Assembly (NCBI GenBank): GCA_965228545.1
Contig: OZ245822.1
Location: 1,798,001-1,862,000 of the forward strand
Source: HXMU1420-13 sp965228545
Lineage (GTDB): Bacteria; Bacteroidota; Rhodothermia; Balneolales; Balneolaceae
Direction of reading: 5' to 3'
DNA length: 64,000 nt
The notes under the pieces are model-generated. The model had not been told where the DNA came from. It did not search any database and saw nothing but the letters and a program-made list of their open reading frames with translations. Position 1 is the stretch's first letter, and every line of letters begins with the position of its first letter. The translations under genes and the position numbers were made by a program. This document shows positions 9,467 through 18,800 of this stretch, piece after piece.

Positions 9467-10197
9467 GTCTGCTTTAGGTAGATAGCATGACTTACATTTT
9501 TTCCTTCCCGATCTAACTCGGCAATTGTTTCTTTATCTAAGGGATCAATTACATATCCAAGTTTATCGGCGATTCCGATAATTAGTGGTTCAAGTCGGCC
9601 TTTATCGGTATTAAATTTAACGTGGGCACCCCCTGTTCGGAGATCAATTTTTCGGACTGAACGCCCTATCATATCGGCACATCGAATCACCTCTACCGAC
9701 GAGAACATCTCTTTGCCTGTAATTTTCGGTGGCTTAAACTTCTTCGTTGAGATACTCATGCTCTTGATCTCACCGCTTCGTAATTCCGGCTGTAACCACT
9801 CTAATTGATGATCAAGCTTTGTTATATAGTAAGCTAAATATCGGCTGTGTTTATTTTCTATGCGGAAACTCAAATCAGCAATCCAGATATCGGTAACCTG
9901 CTCTACATCAATATCAAACCAAATAGATTCGTCTACAGGCTTCAGTATCACCCCTTTTCCGTCAGGATTATTGCGGATAAATTTAACAGGAAATGATTGC
10001 TCTAATTCATCAATCGAAACATCAACTTCGTTAGAAGGTTGCACACTCAGATAAAGTTCATCTTCCTCAACCGAAATAAAATCAGGGGCGCTGTTTTCCA
10101 CTTCGCATTCTATAGTTTGGAACCGTAATAAAATGCGTGCTCTGCCGTCTGCAATTGGTTTTGTAAAAGCTTCTTCGACGATCGTATTAATACTCAT
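9463..10197 (-). CDS. Conserved-looking hypothetical protein, 244 residues
   Basis: An intact frame with an ATG start and coding-like composition, but no family I recognise. It has no signal peptide or membrane segment. The N-terminal half is acidic and beta-rich (SVEEDELYLSVQP, WFDIDVEQVTDIWIADLSF); the C-terminal half includes KKFKPPKITGKEMFSSVEVIRCADMIG. A PilZ-like or flagellar-brake role was considered, but the RxxxR and D-x-S-x-x-G signatures are absent. It converges with the propeller gene, overlapping by four bases at the stop codons. A cytosolic location is inferred. Confidence 0.6.
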   Translation of the reverse strand: MSINTIVEEAFTKPIADGRARILLRFQTIECEVENSAPDFISVEEDELYLSVQPSNEVDVSIDELEQSFPVKFIRNNPDGKGVILKPVDESIWFDIDVEQVTDIWIADLSFRIENKHSRYLAYYITKLDHQLEWLQPELRSGEIKSMSISTKKFKPPKITGKEMFSSVEVIRCADMIGRSVRKIDLRTGGAHVKFNTDKGRLEPLIIGIADKLGYVIDPLDKETIAELDREGKNVSHAIYLKQT

Positions 10198-10267
10198 AAA
10201 AGAATTTACTCCAATCGAAGTTAAATTCTTTAACTCTAATATTAATATTCTTTAATAAATTTAATGT

Positions 10268-10681
10268 TTACACCAGTCGGTCCGATAGTAGTTGTTTGGA
10301 GAACGCTTTGATCTCATCCCGTACCGATCTAAAGGCCGCTAAAACTTCTTCTTCTGTACCCTTTGCTTTTGCGGGGTCATTAAAATTATGATGAATTTGT
10401 TCAGAAGAACTTGGGAATACAGGGCAACTTTCCCGGGCATGATCGCAAACGGTAACAATCAGATCAAAATTTTCGCCCAGATATTCATCAATGTGATTCG
10501 AAGTATGCGAACTGATATCCACATCAGCCTCTGCCATTACTTTTATAGCCGTAGGGTTTACTCCATGAGTTTCTACTCCCGCACTTCTCACTTGTACGTT
10601 ATTTCCACCAAAATAAGCTAACCAGCCATGCATTATTTGGCTGCGACAGCTATTTCCGGTACACAAAACTAATATTTTCAT
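10268..10681 (-). CDS. arsC: Arsenate reductase, low-molecular-weight phosphatase (thioredoxin-coupled) type
   Basis: A 137-residue protein with the CX5R phosphate loop Cys7-TGNS-Cys12-Arg13 and the redox pair Cys79/Cys86 in CDHARESC, the arrangement of Staphylococcus-type ArsC. It reduces arsenate to arsenite, with electrons passed through the cysteine cascade to thioredoxin. A longer frame begins at a TTG (10720), but the ATG at 10681 matches the family start exactly (MKILVLCTGNSCRSQ). It is separated from arsR and the DUF6428 gene by a plus-strand gene, so it must have its own promoter. No arsenite efflux pump gene is visible in the window. Confidence 0.93.
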   Translation of the reverse strand: MKILVLCTGNSCRSQIMHGWLAYFGGNNVQVRSAGVETHGVNPTAIKVMAEADVDISSHTSNHIDEYLGENFDLIVTVCDHARESCPVFPSSSEQIHHNFNDPAKAKGTEEEVLAAFRSVRDEIKAFSKQLLSDRLV

Positions 10682-10751
10682 TTTTACACCAATCCGAGTT
10701 CTGTTTCTATTCGTATTCAAAGTAAATAACCCACATTACTTTAACTTAAAC

Positions 10752-11144
10752 ATGTCGACTACTGCATTAATTTTTACTGATAATTTCATAACTAATGCTA
10801 CATTAAGTGATATTCTTTCTAAAGTAGGAGTTCAGGTGTTAGCGGTAGCCAACGATTGGAATAGAGCAAAAGAGGTGCTCGCTCAACATTCACCGTCTCA
10901 TGTTTTTATAGATTATCAAGCCCTTAAGAGTTCTGAAGAAGCATTAACAATGAGTCGCTTCTTCCATTCTATATCTAATTCTGAATTAACATTCATGATG
11001 CACCAAAATCATGAAGAAGTAAAGCAAAAGCATTTCCTGAGTATATTAAGCGCTAACAATTTACCAACTCCATTTAACTCGCAAGATGTAAGAAATTTAA
11101 TCTCTAAAGAAGCCATTCACTATTTCTACGGCGTCGATTATTAA
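10752..11144 (+). CDS. Receiver-like hypothetical protein
   Basis: A 130-residue protein with the alternating beta/alpha pattern of a response-regulator receiver domain: TTALIFTDNFITNATLSDILSKVG, then VLAVANDWNRAKEVL, then HVFIDYQALKSSEEAL at the position of the phosphoacceptor strand (an Asp is present in FIDY). The conserved acidic pair after strand 1 and the usual Thr/Lys pair are not clear, so it is probably a degenerate receiver or a fold look-alike. It sits on the opposite strand within the arsenic patch; whether it participates in it is unknown. Confidence 0.55.
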   Translation: MSTTALIFTDNFITNATLSDILSKVGVQVLAVANDWNRAKEVLAQHSPSHVFIDYQALKSSEEALTMSRFFHSISNSELTFMMHQNHEEVKQKHFLSILSANNLPTPFNSQDVRNLISKEAIHYFYGVDY

Positions 11145-11156
11145 TCTGAATTAACC

Positions 11157-11588
11157 TTAACAACATGCTAATTTTGTTAGGGATGCGGGCTTACATTGCG
11201 TGTATGTTGGTAATAGCTCTATGGTAACTGAGCAATCCATTTCTACCCATTTTACGGCATGCACCGAAGTTCGATAGGTTGAATTTCCGAACTCTACATA
11301 GAACTCAGTTTCCTCATCCAACTCCATTTTACGTTCTACAACCTCAACGATTTTCTTAATTTTATGAGTATTCCAGGCAGCTGTTTTTTCAGATCGCTCG
11401 TTTTGCCATAACTGCACAATAGTTTCTTTATATGCATGCGTATTGCCTCCACAATCGGTCGATTTAACCTCTACATTTTTTATCTCTGTTAAGTGTAAAT
11501 CACCGCGCAGTTCTTCTCCACTCGCAAGTTTAAATAGTACAGGCTTGTTTGATTGTTTAATGTGAGAAAGAAATTCAGATGTTTTCAT
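11157..11588 (-). CDS. DUF6428 family protein (ars-associated)
   Basis: A 143-residue protein matching the DUF6428 pattern as I know it: an N-terminal LSHIKQSNKPVLFKLASGE segment, then HLTEIKNVEVKSTDCGG and ETIVQLWQ, then a C-terminal half on VEFGNSTYRT. Members are commonly next to arsR and arsC, and their biochemical role is not established. The C-terminus ends in Cys-Cys, which could bind arsenite (speculative). An imperfect copy of the arsR palindrome lies one base upstream of the start codon, pointing to control by ArsR. Confidence 0.75.
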   Translation of the reverse strand: MKTSEFLSHIKQSNKPVLFKLASGEELRGDLHLTEIKNVEVKSTDCGGNTHAYKETIVQLWQNERSEKTAAWNTHKIKKIVEVVERKMELDEETEFYVEFGNSTYRTSVHAVKWVEMDCSVTIELLPTYTQCKPASLTKLACC

Positions 11589-11589
11589 T

Positions 11590-11605
11590 ATCGTATTATT
11601 GCGAT
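11590..11605 (-). promoter_or_regulatory. Candidate ArsR operator upstream of the DUF6428 gene
   Basis: The plus strand reads ATCGTATTATTGCGAT, identical at 14 of 16 positions to the perfect palindrome at 11950-11965. Like that one it lies against the start codon (one base away), leaving no room for a Shine-Dalgarno site. This suggests repression by ArsR and a very short or absent leader. Confidence 0.7.
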
Positions 11606-11622
11606 TAATTGATTAAAAAAAA

Positions 11623-11949
11623 TCAACAGCAGTTTGTGTTTGCCGGCGATGCCAAAAAGTTATTCAATTGCTGGGTTAAGGCTTGCCATGCTTCAAGATC
11701 AATACAGTAGCACACTGCACTGCCCTCTACTTCTCCTTTTATCAAACCTACTTCTTTAAGTGCTTTTAAATGCTGGCTCACTGTTGATTGAGAAAGCGGA
11801 AGCTCATCTACGATATCGCCACAAACACAGCTTTGCCTACCTGCCAGATATTGCAAAATTGCGATTCTTGCAGGATGCCCCAGCGCTTTTGCTGTTGCAG
11901 CTAATCGGTTTTGAGTGGATGTAAAGGCAAATGATTTCGTTTTCCCCAT
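11623..11949 (-). CDS. arsR: ArsR/SmtB family arsenic-responsive repressor
   Basis: A 108-residue winged-helix repressor: ALGHPARIAILQYLAG leads into a Cys41-Val-Cys43 pair at the arsenite-sensing position used by ArsR, followed by the recognition helix region LSQSTVSQHLKAL and wing GLIKGEVEGSAVCYC. Further cysteines occur at 80, 82, 107 and 108. It would release DNA on binding arsenite or antimonite. The start codon directly abuts a 16-bp perfect palindrome, consistent with autorepression. It lies 36 bases after the end of arsN2 on the same strand. Confidence 0.92.
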   Translation of the reverse strand: MGKTKSFAFTSTQNRLAATAKALGHPARIAILQYLAGRQSCVCGDIVDELPLSQSTVSQHLKALKEVGLIKGEVEGSAVCYCIDLEAWQALTQQLNNFLASPANTNCC

Positions 11950-11965
11950 ATCGTAATATTACGAT
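11950..11965 (-). promoter_or_regulatory. Candidate ArsR operator at the arsR start
   Basis: A perfect 16-bp palindrome, ATCGTAATATTACGAT, immediately upstream of the arsR ATG. Its core TAATAT could double as a -10 element, which would place transcription initiation at or near the start codon and give a leaderless message. A 14/16 match precedes the DUF6428 gene. Confidence 0.75.
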
Positions 11966-11985
11966 GATATATCTTTAGTAACAAA

Positions 11986-12411
11986 CTAAAATTCTAACTT
12001 CATCAGCAGCGAAGCATCTGCACATAATTCGGAAAATTGTTTTGTGCTTCGAATGCTTTCAGGTGCGTTCGATCGTTCGCATTGTTTGTACCCAATCCGG
12101 GAAAAGAACCCATCGGCCGAATCGGTTAGTAAGTAAATGGGTTTTTTATCCTGTTGATATGCATATCGACCAACAAATTCTGTCAACTTAGTACCAATAC
12201 CACAGGTTGCTTGTTGGTTTTTCACAGCCAAAGATCGCAGGAGAATGGCATCATCGAACTCTTCTAAGCCAACACAAGCCAAAAATTTATCATCATTGAA
12301 GTAACCGAAAAGGCGAACTGTTTCATTTAAAATATCATCGGTTGGCAGTTGGTATTCGCTCAACAATTCTTTTGCAAAAACTCTTTCTTCTGGTGTGAGC
12401 TCCTTAATCAT
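11986..12411 (-). CDS. arsN2: GNAT acetyltransferase of the ArsN2 type
   Basis: About 141 residues from the ATG at 12411. It carries an acetyl-CoA binding core (LLRSLAVKNQQATCGIGTKLTEFV) and the ending LTDSADGFFSRIGYKQ...APESIRSTKQFSELC, very like ArsN2 proteins that accompany ars operons (LLTETAEDFFARLGY...IRATREFASLCP). ArsN-type enzymes are thought to acetylate organoarsenical compounds. The start codon overlaps the TGA of the upstream membrane PH gene as ATGA, so translation is probably coupled to that gene; a longer start at 12432 is less likely. The arsR gene follows downstream. Confidence 0.85.
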   Translation of the reverse strand: MIKELTPEERVFAKELLSEYQLPTDDILNETVRLFGYFNDDKFLACVGLEEFDDAILLRSLAVKNQQATCGIGTKLTEFVGRYAYQQDKKPIYLLTDSADGFFSRIGYKQCERSNAPESIRSTKQFSELCADASLLMKLEF

Positions 12412-13859
12412 GATACACGTGCTATGGGCCATTCTAGCAATCTCTCGGCATCATTTGCATCCAAATCATCTACAGTAAAAGATTTTCCACCAGCCCCTGA
12501 TGCTGCCGTTATACTTACAGTTGCTAGATGTTTACGACGTTGAAAAGGATTCATCGAAATCTCTGAGATTTGCGCTCTATTTATTTTTACGATAGCAGTG
12601 GTTCGTGCCAGATTTCTAAACTGCATGAGCACAGTGTTTTCAGCCACTTCAATTTTTGCATCTTTATATTCGAGCCAGCCAAATAAAGAAAATGGAATTA
12701 CTAAGGCACTTAGAATCCAAGCCCAATCAAAGAATATCCAAAGAACTGGAATCACAATTAGGAGTAGATAATTTGGTTGGCGGATATAACGAAACAGCGA
12801 TCTTTTTGGCGGAACGATGCTTGTACTTTCACTCGGCGCTTCATCCATAAATTCCTCAAGAAATGAAGATAGTTTGGCACGTTTAACAAAAGGGAGCACA
12901 ACAATTGAGCGATCATTTTCTTTTTGTTCAAATCCTGCACTCTCCACATACAGCATTCCATATCCAAAAGGCTGGCGAAGCACTCCTTCAACAAAGCGAA
13001 ACGCTTGAACTCTGTCAAAAGGCACAGTTAATTGCTTTCGCTCCAGAAGTCCACTTGTAATTTGAAGTTCTTTCTCTTTCTTCTCGATTTTGAAATCGCC
13101 ATAGCGAAGTATAACCCCTATAAACGACAACAGATAAGAGATCAATAAAATGAAAAGAATGCTCCAAAGAATAACTGTAAGCTGACTAAATCCCGGTAAT
13201 AAACCGAAAATATAATCCATGTTTTCTTCGGTAATAAACTGATCTAGCTGCCCCGAAAGAGCACCTAAAATGGAAGCGATTACCCCAAAATTTCCCGAGG
13301 TTAACGCGGCATAAAACAAGTCTCTGTTTGAGAGTACCCATGTTTTATTACTCTCATTTGAAACAACAGTGTTCTCTAATTCACCCGAGATCTCAGTTAA
13401 GGATTCAGATTCCGCAGGACGTTGCACCTCTTTTTCTCTCAACAATGTACGAAGTTGAACGGCGTCGCTTCGGGTGATGGCACTAATAGTGGCTTTTTCG
13501 GTACCTCCGCCCGCTGTTTTAATTTCAACTTTAACCAAACCAAACATGCGCTGTATCAACCCTTCAGTGATATCAATTACCTGAATACGATCTTTGGACA
13601 GATAGAGTTTTTTACGAACGAAAACACCTTTATTTATTTGCAGCTCATCTTCGTGTACTCTAAAAGTAAATCGAAACCAGCTTACCACCCCAAGCACAAA
13701 CGTGGCAATAGTACCAAAAAGCAAAAGCAACCAGAAATAATCGCCAGAGTTGCGGGATCCAAGCACAACAAATACAATAAAAGGAACAATATTTTGCCGA
13801 AGGACAATAAAGAGTTGCGTGACAGCTGCAATCGGATGTTGTCGCCTAAACTCAGACAT
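12408..13859 (-). CDS. Membrane PH-domain protein, YdbT type
   Basis: A 483-residue membrane protein with three bacterial PH (bPH2, DUF304) units, each preceded by paired hydrophobic helices: residues about 20-55 then FRVHEDELQINKGVFVRKKLYLSKDRIQ; about 215-250 then KEKELQITSGLLERKQLTVPFDRVQ; and about 350-375 then ENTVLMQFRNLARTTAIVKINRAQ. This is the Bacillus YdbT layout, which works with YdbS. Function is unsettled; in Bacillus the pair has been linked to bacteriocin resistance. Its start overlaps the ydbS-like gene by eight bases and its end overlaps arsN2. Confidence 0.85.
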   Translation of the reverse strand: MSEFRRQHPIAAVTQLFIVLRQNIVPFIVFVVLGSRNSGDYFWLLLLFGTIATFVLGVVSWFRFTFRVHEDELQINKGVFVRKKLYLSKDRIQVIDITEGLIQRMFGLVKVEIKTAGGGTEKATISAITRSDAVQLRTLLREKEVQRPAESESLTEISGELENTVVSNESNKTWVLSNRDLFYAALTSGNFGVIASILGALSGQLDQFITEENMDYIFGLLPGFSQLTVILWSILFILLISYLLSFIGVILRYGDFKIEKKEKELQITSGLLERKQLTVPFDRVQAFRFVEGVLRQPFGYGMLYVESAGFEQKENDRSIVVLPFVKRAKLSSFLEEFMDEAPSESTSIVPPKRSLFRYIRQPNYLLLIVIPVLWIFFDWAWILSALVIPFSLFGWLEYKDAKIEVAENTVLMQFRNLARTTAIVKINRAQISEISMNPFQRRKHLATVSITAASGAGGKSFTVDDLDANDAERLLEWPIARVS

Positions 13860-14364
13860 CTTCTTTAACTTTTCGAACTAACTCTGAAATGATTTCTCTT
13901 AACTCGGTGGCTGTGTTTTCATCCAGTGCTGGAATTTCATGTGTAGTTGCAGCGGTAGACAAACTGATGGAGGACAAACCGTATGTTCTATACAGTGGCC
14001 CTTGGCGTGTATCAACATGCTGAATTCTATTAATTGGAACCACTGTTCTTTTAGTAACAATAATGCCACGCTGCATATCAATACCTCGCTCGTTTACATC
14101 ATATTTCCAACGTTTCCAACGGATTTTTGGCAAAGCGAAAATCAAAAAGCAGTGAATTATCACTGCCAATGGAGCTGAAATTATTGGATATAGCATGCTA
14201 ATTTCGCCATCCAATCTAAAAATGAGATAAACTAAAGCAGGAACAATGTATACCAGCGAGCCAAACAGAAACGCACTCAGTTTCCAAGCTTTTATGGCAT
14301 TTTTATGAATTCTTTTGGTAGGCTCTGTGCTTATTGCTTGTTCCGTCGATTCAGGAAGGTTCAT
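13852..14364 (-). CDS. Membrane PH-domain protein, YdbS type
   Basis: A 170-residue partner of the YdbT-like protein: two adjacent transmembrane helices (about residues 28-75), then one bPH2 domain with the characteristic NERGIDMQRGIIVTKRTVVPINRIQHVDTRQGPL segment. It overlaps the transporter gene upstream by 14 bases and the YdbT-like gene downstream by eight, indicating a tightly coupled operon. The two proteins probably form one membrane complex. Confidence 0.85.
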   Translation of the reverse strand: MNLPESTEQAISTEPTKRIHKNAIKAWKLSAFLFGSLVYIVPALVYLIFRLDGEISMLYPIISAPLAVIIHCFLIFALPKIRWKRWKYDVNERGIDMQRGIIVTKRTVVPINRIQHVDTRQGPLYRTYGLSSISLSTAATTHEIPALDENTATELREIISELVRKVKEDV

Positions 14365-15664
14365 GATGAGTTGTTCGCTTTTCAGTTACACCAAACATAA
14401 GTATCAATCCGATGATAAGCATAATCAGAATCACACCCATTCCCCATCGTTGATCGCTCATTATCAACGTAACCCAACCAAATAACATGGGCCCGGCAAA
14501 AGAAGTTACCTTCCCCGAAAGCGCAAATAGCCCGTACATTTGATTTCTTTTTTCCACAGGAGCCATCCGCCCCATAAAGGTTCTGCTGGCTGCTTGAACC
14601 GGCCCCACAAAAACGCCTAACATTAATCCCCAAATCCAAAACCACAACACAGATTGCACAAAAATTACGGCTACCACAGGAATTATAAGTCCTATTAGCG
14701 ACCAAAGAATGGTTTTCTTACTGCCAGATTTATCATCAAGCCATGCAAAGCCATACGAACCTAAGCCTGCCGTTAAATTGAGGGCGATACCAAAGTAAAA
14801 TATATCTGCCGTTTCAAATCCAAAAGCACCGGCGGCATACACTCCACCCATTGCAAAAATGGTAACCAACGCGTCATTGTAAAATAAACGCGCAATCAGA
14901 AAGCGAAGAATATTAGATTCATTTTTTAGTGATTTTAGCCCTTCCCAAAGTGAAGAAACTCCGTTTTGAATGGCTTTTTTATACCCCATTTTTCGAGATG
15001 GCATGTCAGGGGTTTTTAGAATAAATGGAATCATGAAAATAGCGAACCAGATTCCTGTAAATAAAAACGTACTTCGCGTATGTTCAGCGTCAGCTTCATC
15101 TAGTCCAAATAGGTTTGAACCATTTAAAAACAGCACAAAATATCCTATAACCAAGCAAACGATACCGCCTGCAAAGCCAAGACTCCATCCCCAGCCACTC
15201 CATCGTCCCATCTTGGATGGCGGAGCTAAATCCGGAAGCATTGCATTGTAAAAAATAAGTGACAGTTCTACACCAACGGTACCCAAAAATGCTAGCACCA
15301 ACGCATACATGATAAAATCGCTGCTTGGTTCGGCAAACCATAACATACATGTACTAATAATTGATAAACCTGCTAAGGTGTACACCCAAGGTTTACGAGG
15401 GCCACCAACATCTGCAATGGAACCCAATAAAGGAGCAAAAATTGCGATAACAAACCCAGCTAAGCCTATAGTAAACCCCCATTGAGCAGCGCCGGTGGTT
15501 TCATTTTCGGCGATTGAAGAGGCAAAATAGGCTGCAAATATGAAGGTTTGAATCATCACAAAAAAGGCACTGTTTGCCCAATCGTAAAAAGCCCAAGCCA
15601 ACAAGCCTTTGGGGCGCTTATTAATATCTTCGATAGTTTTAGATTTTAGAGTTTGGGGGATCAT
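14351..15664 (-). CDS. MFS transporter, UMF1/Atg22-like family
   Basis: A 437-residue polytopic protein with about twelve transmembrane helices. The start (LLAWAFYDWANSAFFVMIQTFIFAAYF) is the hallmark of the UMF1/Atg22 family, whose yeast member exports amino acids from the vacuole. Further family marks are LLGSIADVGGPRK and LGVFVGPVQAASRTFMGRMAP. The natural substrate in bacteria is unknown. It is the first gene of the overlapping series transporter, ydbS-like, ydbT-like, arsN2. Confidence 0.87.
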   Translation of the reverse strand: MIPQTLKSKTIEDINKRPKGLLAWAFYDWANSAFFVMIQTFIFAAYFASSIAENETTGAAQWGFTIGLAGFVIAIFAPLLGSIADVGGPRKPWVYTLAGLSIISTCMLWFAEPSSDFIMYALVLAFLGTVGVELSLIFYNAMLPDLAPPSKMGRWSGWGWSLGFAGGIVCLVIGYFVLFLNGSNLFGLDEADAEHTRSTFLFTGIWFAIFMIPFILKTPDMPSRKMGYKKAIQNGVSSLWEGLKSLKNESNILRFLIARLFYNDALVTIFAMGGVYAAGAFGFETADIFYFGIALNLTAGLGSYGFAWLDDKSGSKKTILWSLIGLIIPVVAVIFVQSVLWFWIWGLMLGVFVGPVQAASRTFMGRMAPVEKRNQMYGLFALSGKVTSFAGPMLFGWVTLIMSDQRWGMGVILIMLIIGLILMFGVTEKRTTHHEPS

Positions 15665-15803
15665 CTAATTTGATTGCCAATTCTACCATATTACCACCAC
15701 CTTTCAAAACCGAAATTACTTGCCTAATTAAACTTGCTAAATAGCTTTGGGTAAACGATAATGCGTTACTTAAAAAAATGCCTTCCCACATTAATAGAGA
15801 TGT

Positions 15804-18800
15804 ATGAGCAATTCGGGAATAGATTACAGTACTATTGAATCAATCGTTGGAGATTTTCTGTTACACAGCACTCATTTTGGGTGCCTTGTTGTAGACAGGT
15901 TAGGGCGGATTGTTTTGGCCAACGATACCTTTTTTTCAATTTTCCCGGTTTTATCGAAAAATCAAACCGGAATACCACTTCATGAAGTTGTGCACGAGCA
16001 AGAAAAAGATCGTGTTCATGAAGCGGTTGAGTATTTATTTGAGCATGGTAAGCTTTCCCAGACTGAATGGAGACTTTTGTCTTTAAAGGATAAATTTCTG
16101 TACGTAGATATTGAAGCGAGTCTATTCGAATCGAATGGACAACAATTTGCATTGGGAATTTTTATTGATCGAACAAGCAAAAAAAGCTTAGAAGCCGATA
16201 TAAAGGAACAGTCTAAATCGCTGCAAAATATAAACGAGCAGTATGCATTGGCGATAAAAACCGCCCAACTTGGGATCTGGGAATACAACATTCAGACAGA
16301 CGAACTCATCTGGAATCCTGAAATCATGAAGATGTACGGAGTTAAGGACGAGCATGCACAAATTAGCATTGAAGGTTGGCGGGAATTTATTCACGAAGAA
16401 GATCTTGAGGCTACCGATAATGAATTAGCCAAAGCCTATGCCGGAAAAACTGTTTTAAATGTTCGGTTTAGAATTAATGCCGGCGATGGCACTACGAAAC
16501 ATATCTCGGCATCGGCTGCACCGGTTTTTAATGCTGATGGCGAAGTGGTGAAAATTCATGGCGTAAATTATGACATTACTGATCTGATTGAGGCCGAATT
16601 TGAAATTACCGAACGAGAGCAATTATTAAGAAACATTACCAATCAGTTTCCGGGCTTTGTAGTACGATCTCAGGTTGACCGAGATGGTAATGAAGAACTA
16701 CAATACCTAAGCGATGGAATACGTGATATTTTAGGTATTGATCCTGAGCATACTAAGAAAAACTTAAACGTTTTGTGGAACAGTGTATGCGAAGACGATC
16801 TTCCACGGATTAAAAAAGAAATGGCAGTGGCTATTGAGAAATCGGAATCGCTTACCACGGAAATTTGTGCACTTAATAATAAAGGTAGGAAAAAATATTT
16901 ACGGATTTTTGCTACCCCACAGACTGATGAACATGGAACTATTACTTGGGATACCTTAGGTATTGACATCACCGATCAAAAAATAAAAGAAAGAGCCATT
17001 TATGAAAGTCAGCGCATGCTCGACCGCCTCGCAAACCAAGTTCCGGGCATGGTGTATATTTATGAGCTTTTGCCTGATGGCACCGACCGTTTCGAGTATT
17101 TGAGTAAAGGCGTTGAATCACTTTTTGGGATAGATAAAGATGAAGCGTTAAAGAATATCAACTTAATTTGGAATAAGATTCACCCGGACGATGTGCAAAA
17201 ACTTAGTGATTCGATTCAGGAGTCTGCAGGCAATTTAAAGCCATGGGTTTCCACCTATAGAATTTTTGACGCCAAAGGCAACGTAAAACATATTCAAGGA
17301 TCTGGAACGCCCACAAAACTGAAAAACGGTACCATTAAATGGTATTCGATTGGCCTGAATATTTCTGATCAGGTTAAGCAACAAGAGAAGATTTTAGAGA
17401 ATAAGAAACACCTTAGCGTCATCTCAGAAAATTTCCCGGGCGTGATTTATACCTATGTTCGCCACCCGGACGGAAGTGACGAAATTACATATATAAGCAA
17501 GGGAATAGAACATATCCATGGTTTAAAAACCGAAGAAGCTTTAAACGACGTCACTAAAACCTGGGCATTAATGCACCCAGATGATGTAGAAGACTTTATG
17601 AATTCGATACTCGAATCATCAAAAAACAATACTCCTTGGGAAACTCAGTTCCGAAGTAGAGTAAAAGATGGCTCCTATCGATATTTTCAGGGATTTGGGA
17701 AACCTACCCAACTTTCCAATGGCTCGGTGTTATGGAGTAGTATATCTTTTGATATTCACGATCAGGTAATTGCTCGAATACAATTAAAAGAGCAGAAAGA
17801 ACTGCTTCAAAGCATCACAGATCAAATAAGTGGCGTAGTACTTAAATACCAGTATTTGCCGGATGGTTCTGATCGAATAACGTACATCAATAAAAGAGTA
17901 ACAGAATACTGGGGAGTTGAGGCCGAGGATGTAATCGAGGATATAAATGTTGGATGGGCACGGGTAGTACCAGAAGATATTGAGCCGATTCGGAAAAGTA
18001 TTTATGAATCTGTTCAGGATTTGTCTGTGTGGAATAACTTGATGCGATTTATTTCAAAAACAGGCGAAATAAAATACCTACGAGGGGTTGGAACGCCCAA
18101 AAAACTTGAAAATGGCATTATTGAATTCGATGTAGTATTTATTGACGTAACTGATGAATATTTAGCGAGAAAAGACCTAGAAACGAAACAACATCAACTG
18201 GAGGTAATTGGTGAACAGCTTCCGGGTGTTGTATTTACTTACTTCAGAAAACCCGATGGAACAGATGGGTTCTCTAATATTAGTGATGGATTTGAAGAGG
18301 TGTATGGGTTCGATAAAGACAAAGCTATATCAAATCCACAGCATATTTGGGATCGCATACACCCTGAAGATTTACCAAAAGTAATCGATAACATTATTGA
18401 TTCAGCTCAAAAACTCACAAAGTTTGATATTCAATTTAGAATCATTCATCCAGACGGAACTCTGAAATATGTGCATGGTTTTGCAGCTCCAACAAAAGTA
18501 GATAACGACACTACCGTCTGGAATGTGATAAATCTTGACATTACCGACCGCAAGCTGGCCGAAATCGAAATCGCCGAAAAGCAAAATCAATTACAAGGAA
18601 TAACCAATCAAATTCCGGGAGTTGTACTTCGCTATCAATCGTATCCCGACCAAACCGAGAAACTACTTTATATATCAGATAGAGTGGAAGATACATTCGG
18701 CGTAACAATTGAACAGGCTTATGAAGATATACAAACTATTTGGGATGTAATTGTACCCGAAGATGTAGAATTGGTTAAAAATTCAATTGCTGATTCGGCA

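Noticed and set aside
9463..10197. PilZ (c-di-GMP binding) domain
   Set aside because: The RxxxR and DxSxxG signatures are missing.
10682..10720. TTG start extending arsC by 13 codons
   Set aside because: The extra residues do not resemble the family, and the ATG at 10681 fits ArsC exactly.
15729..15762. A CGATAA box upstream of the nine-PAS kinase, considered as a sigma-28 promoter
   Set aside because: The nearest TAAA is only 14 bases from CGATAA, two or three fewer than in the flagellin promoters, and the preceding GC pair of the -10 is missing.
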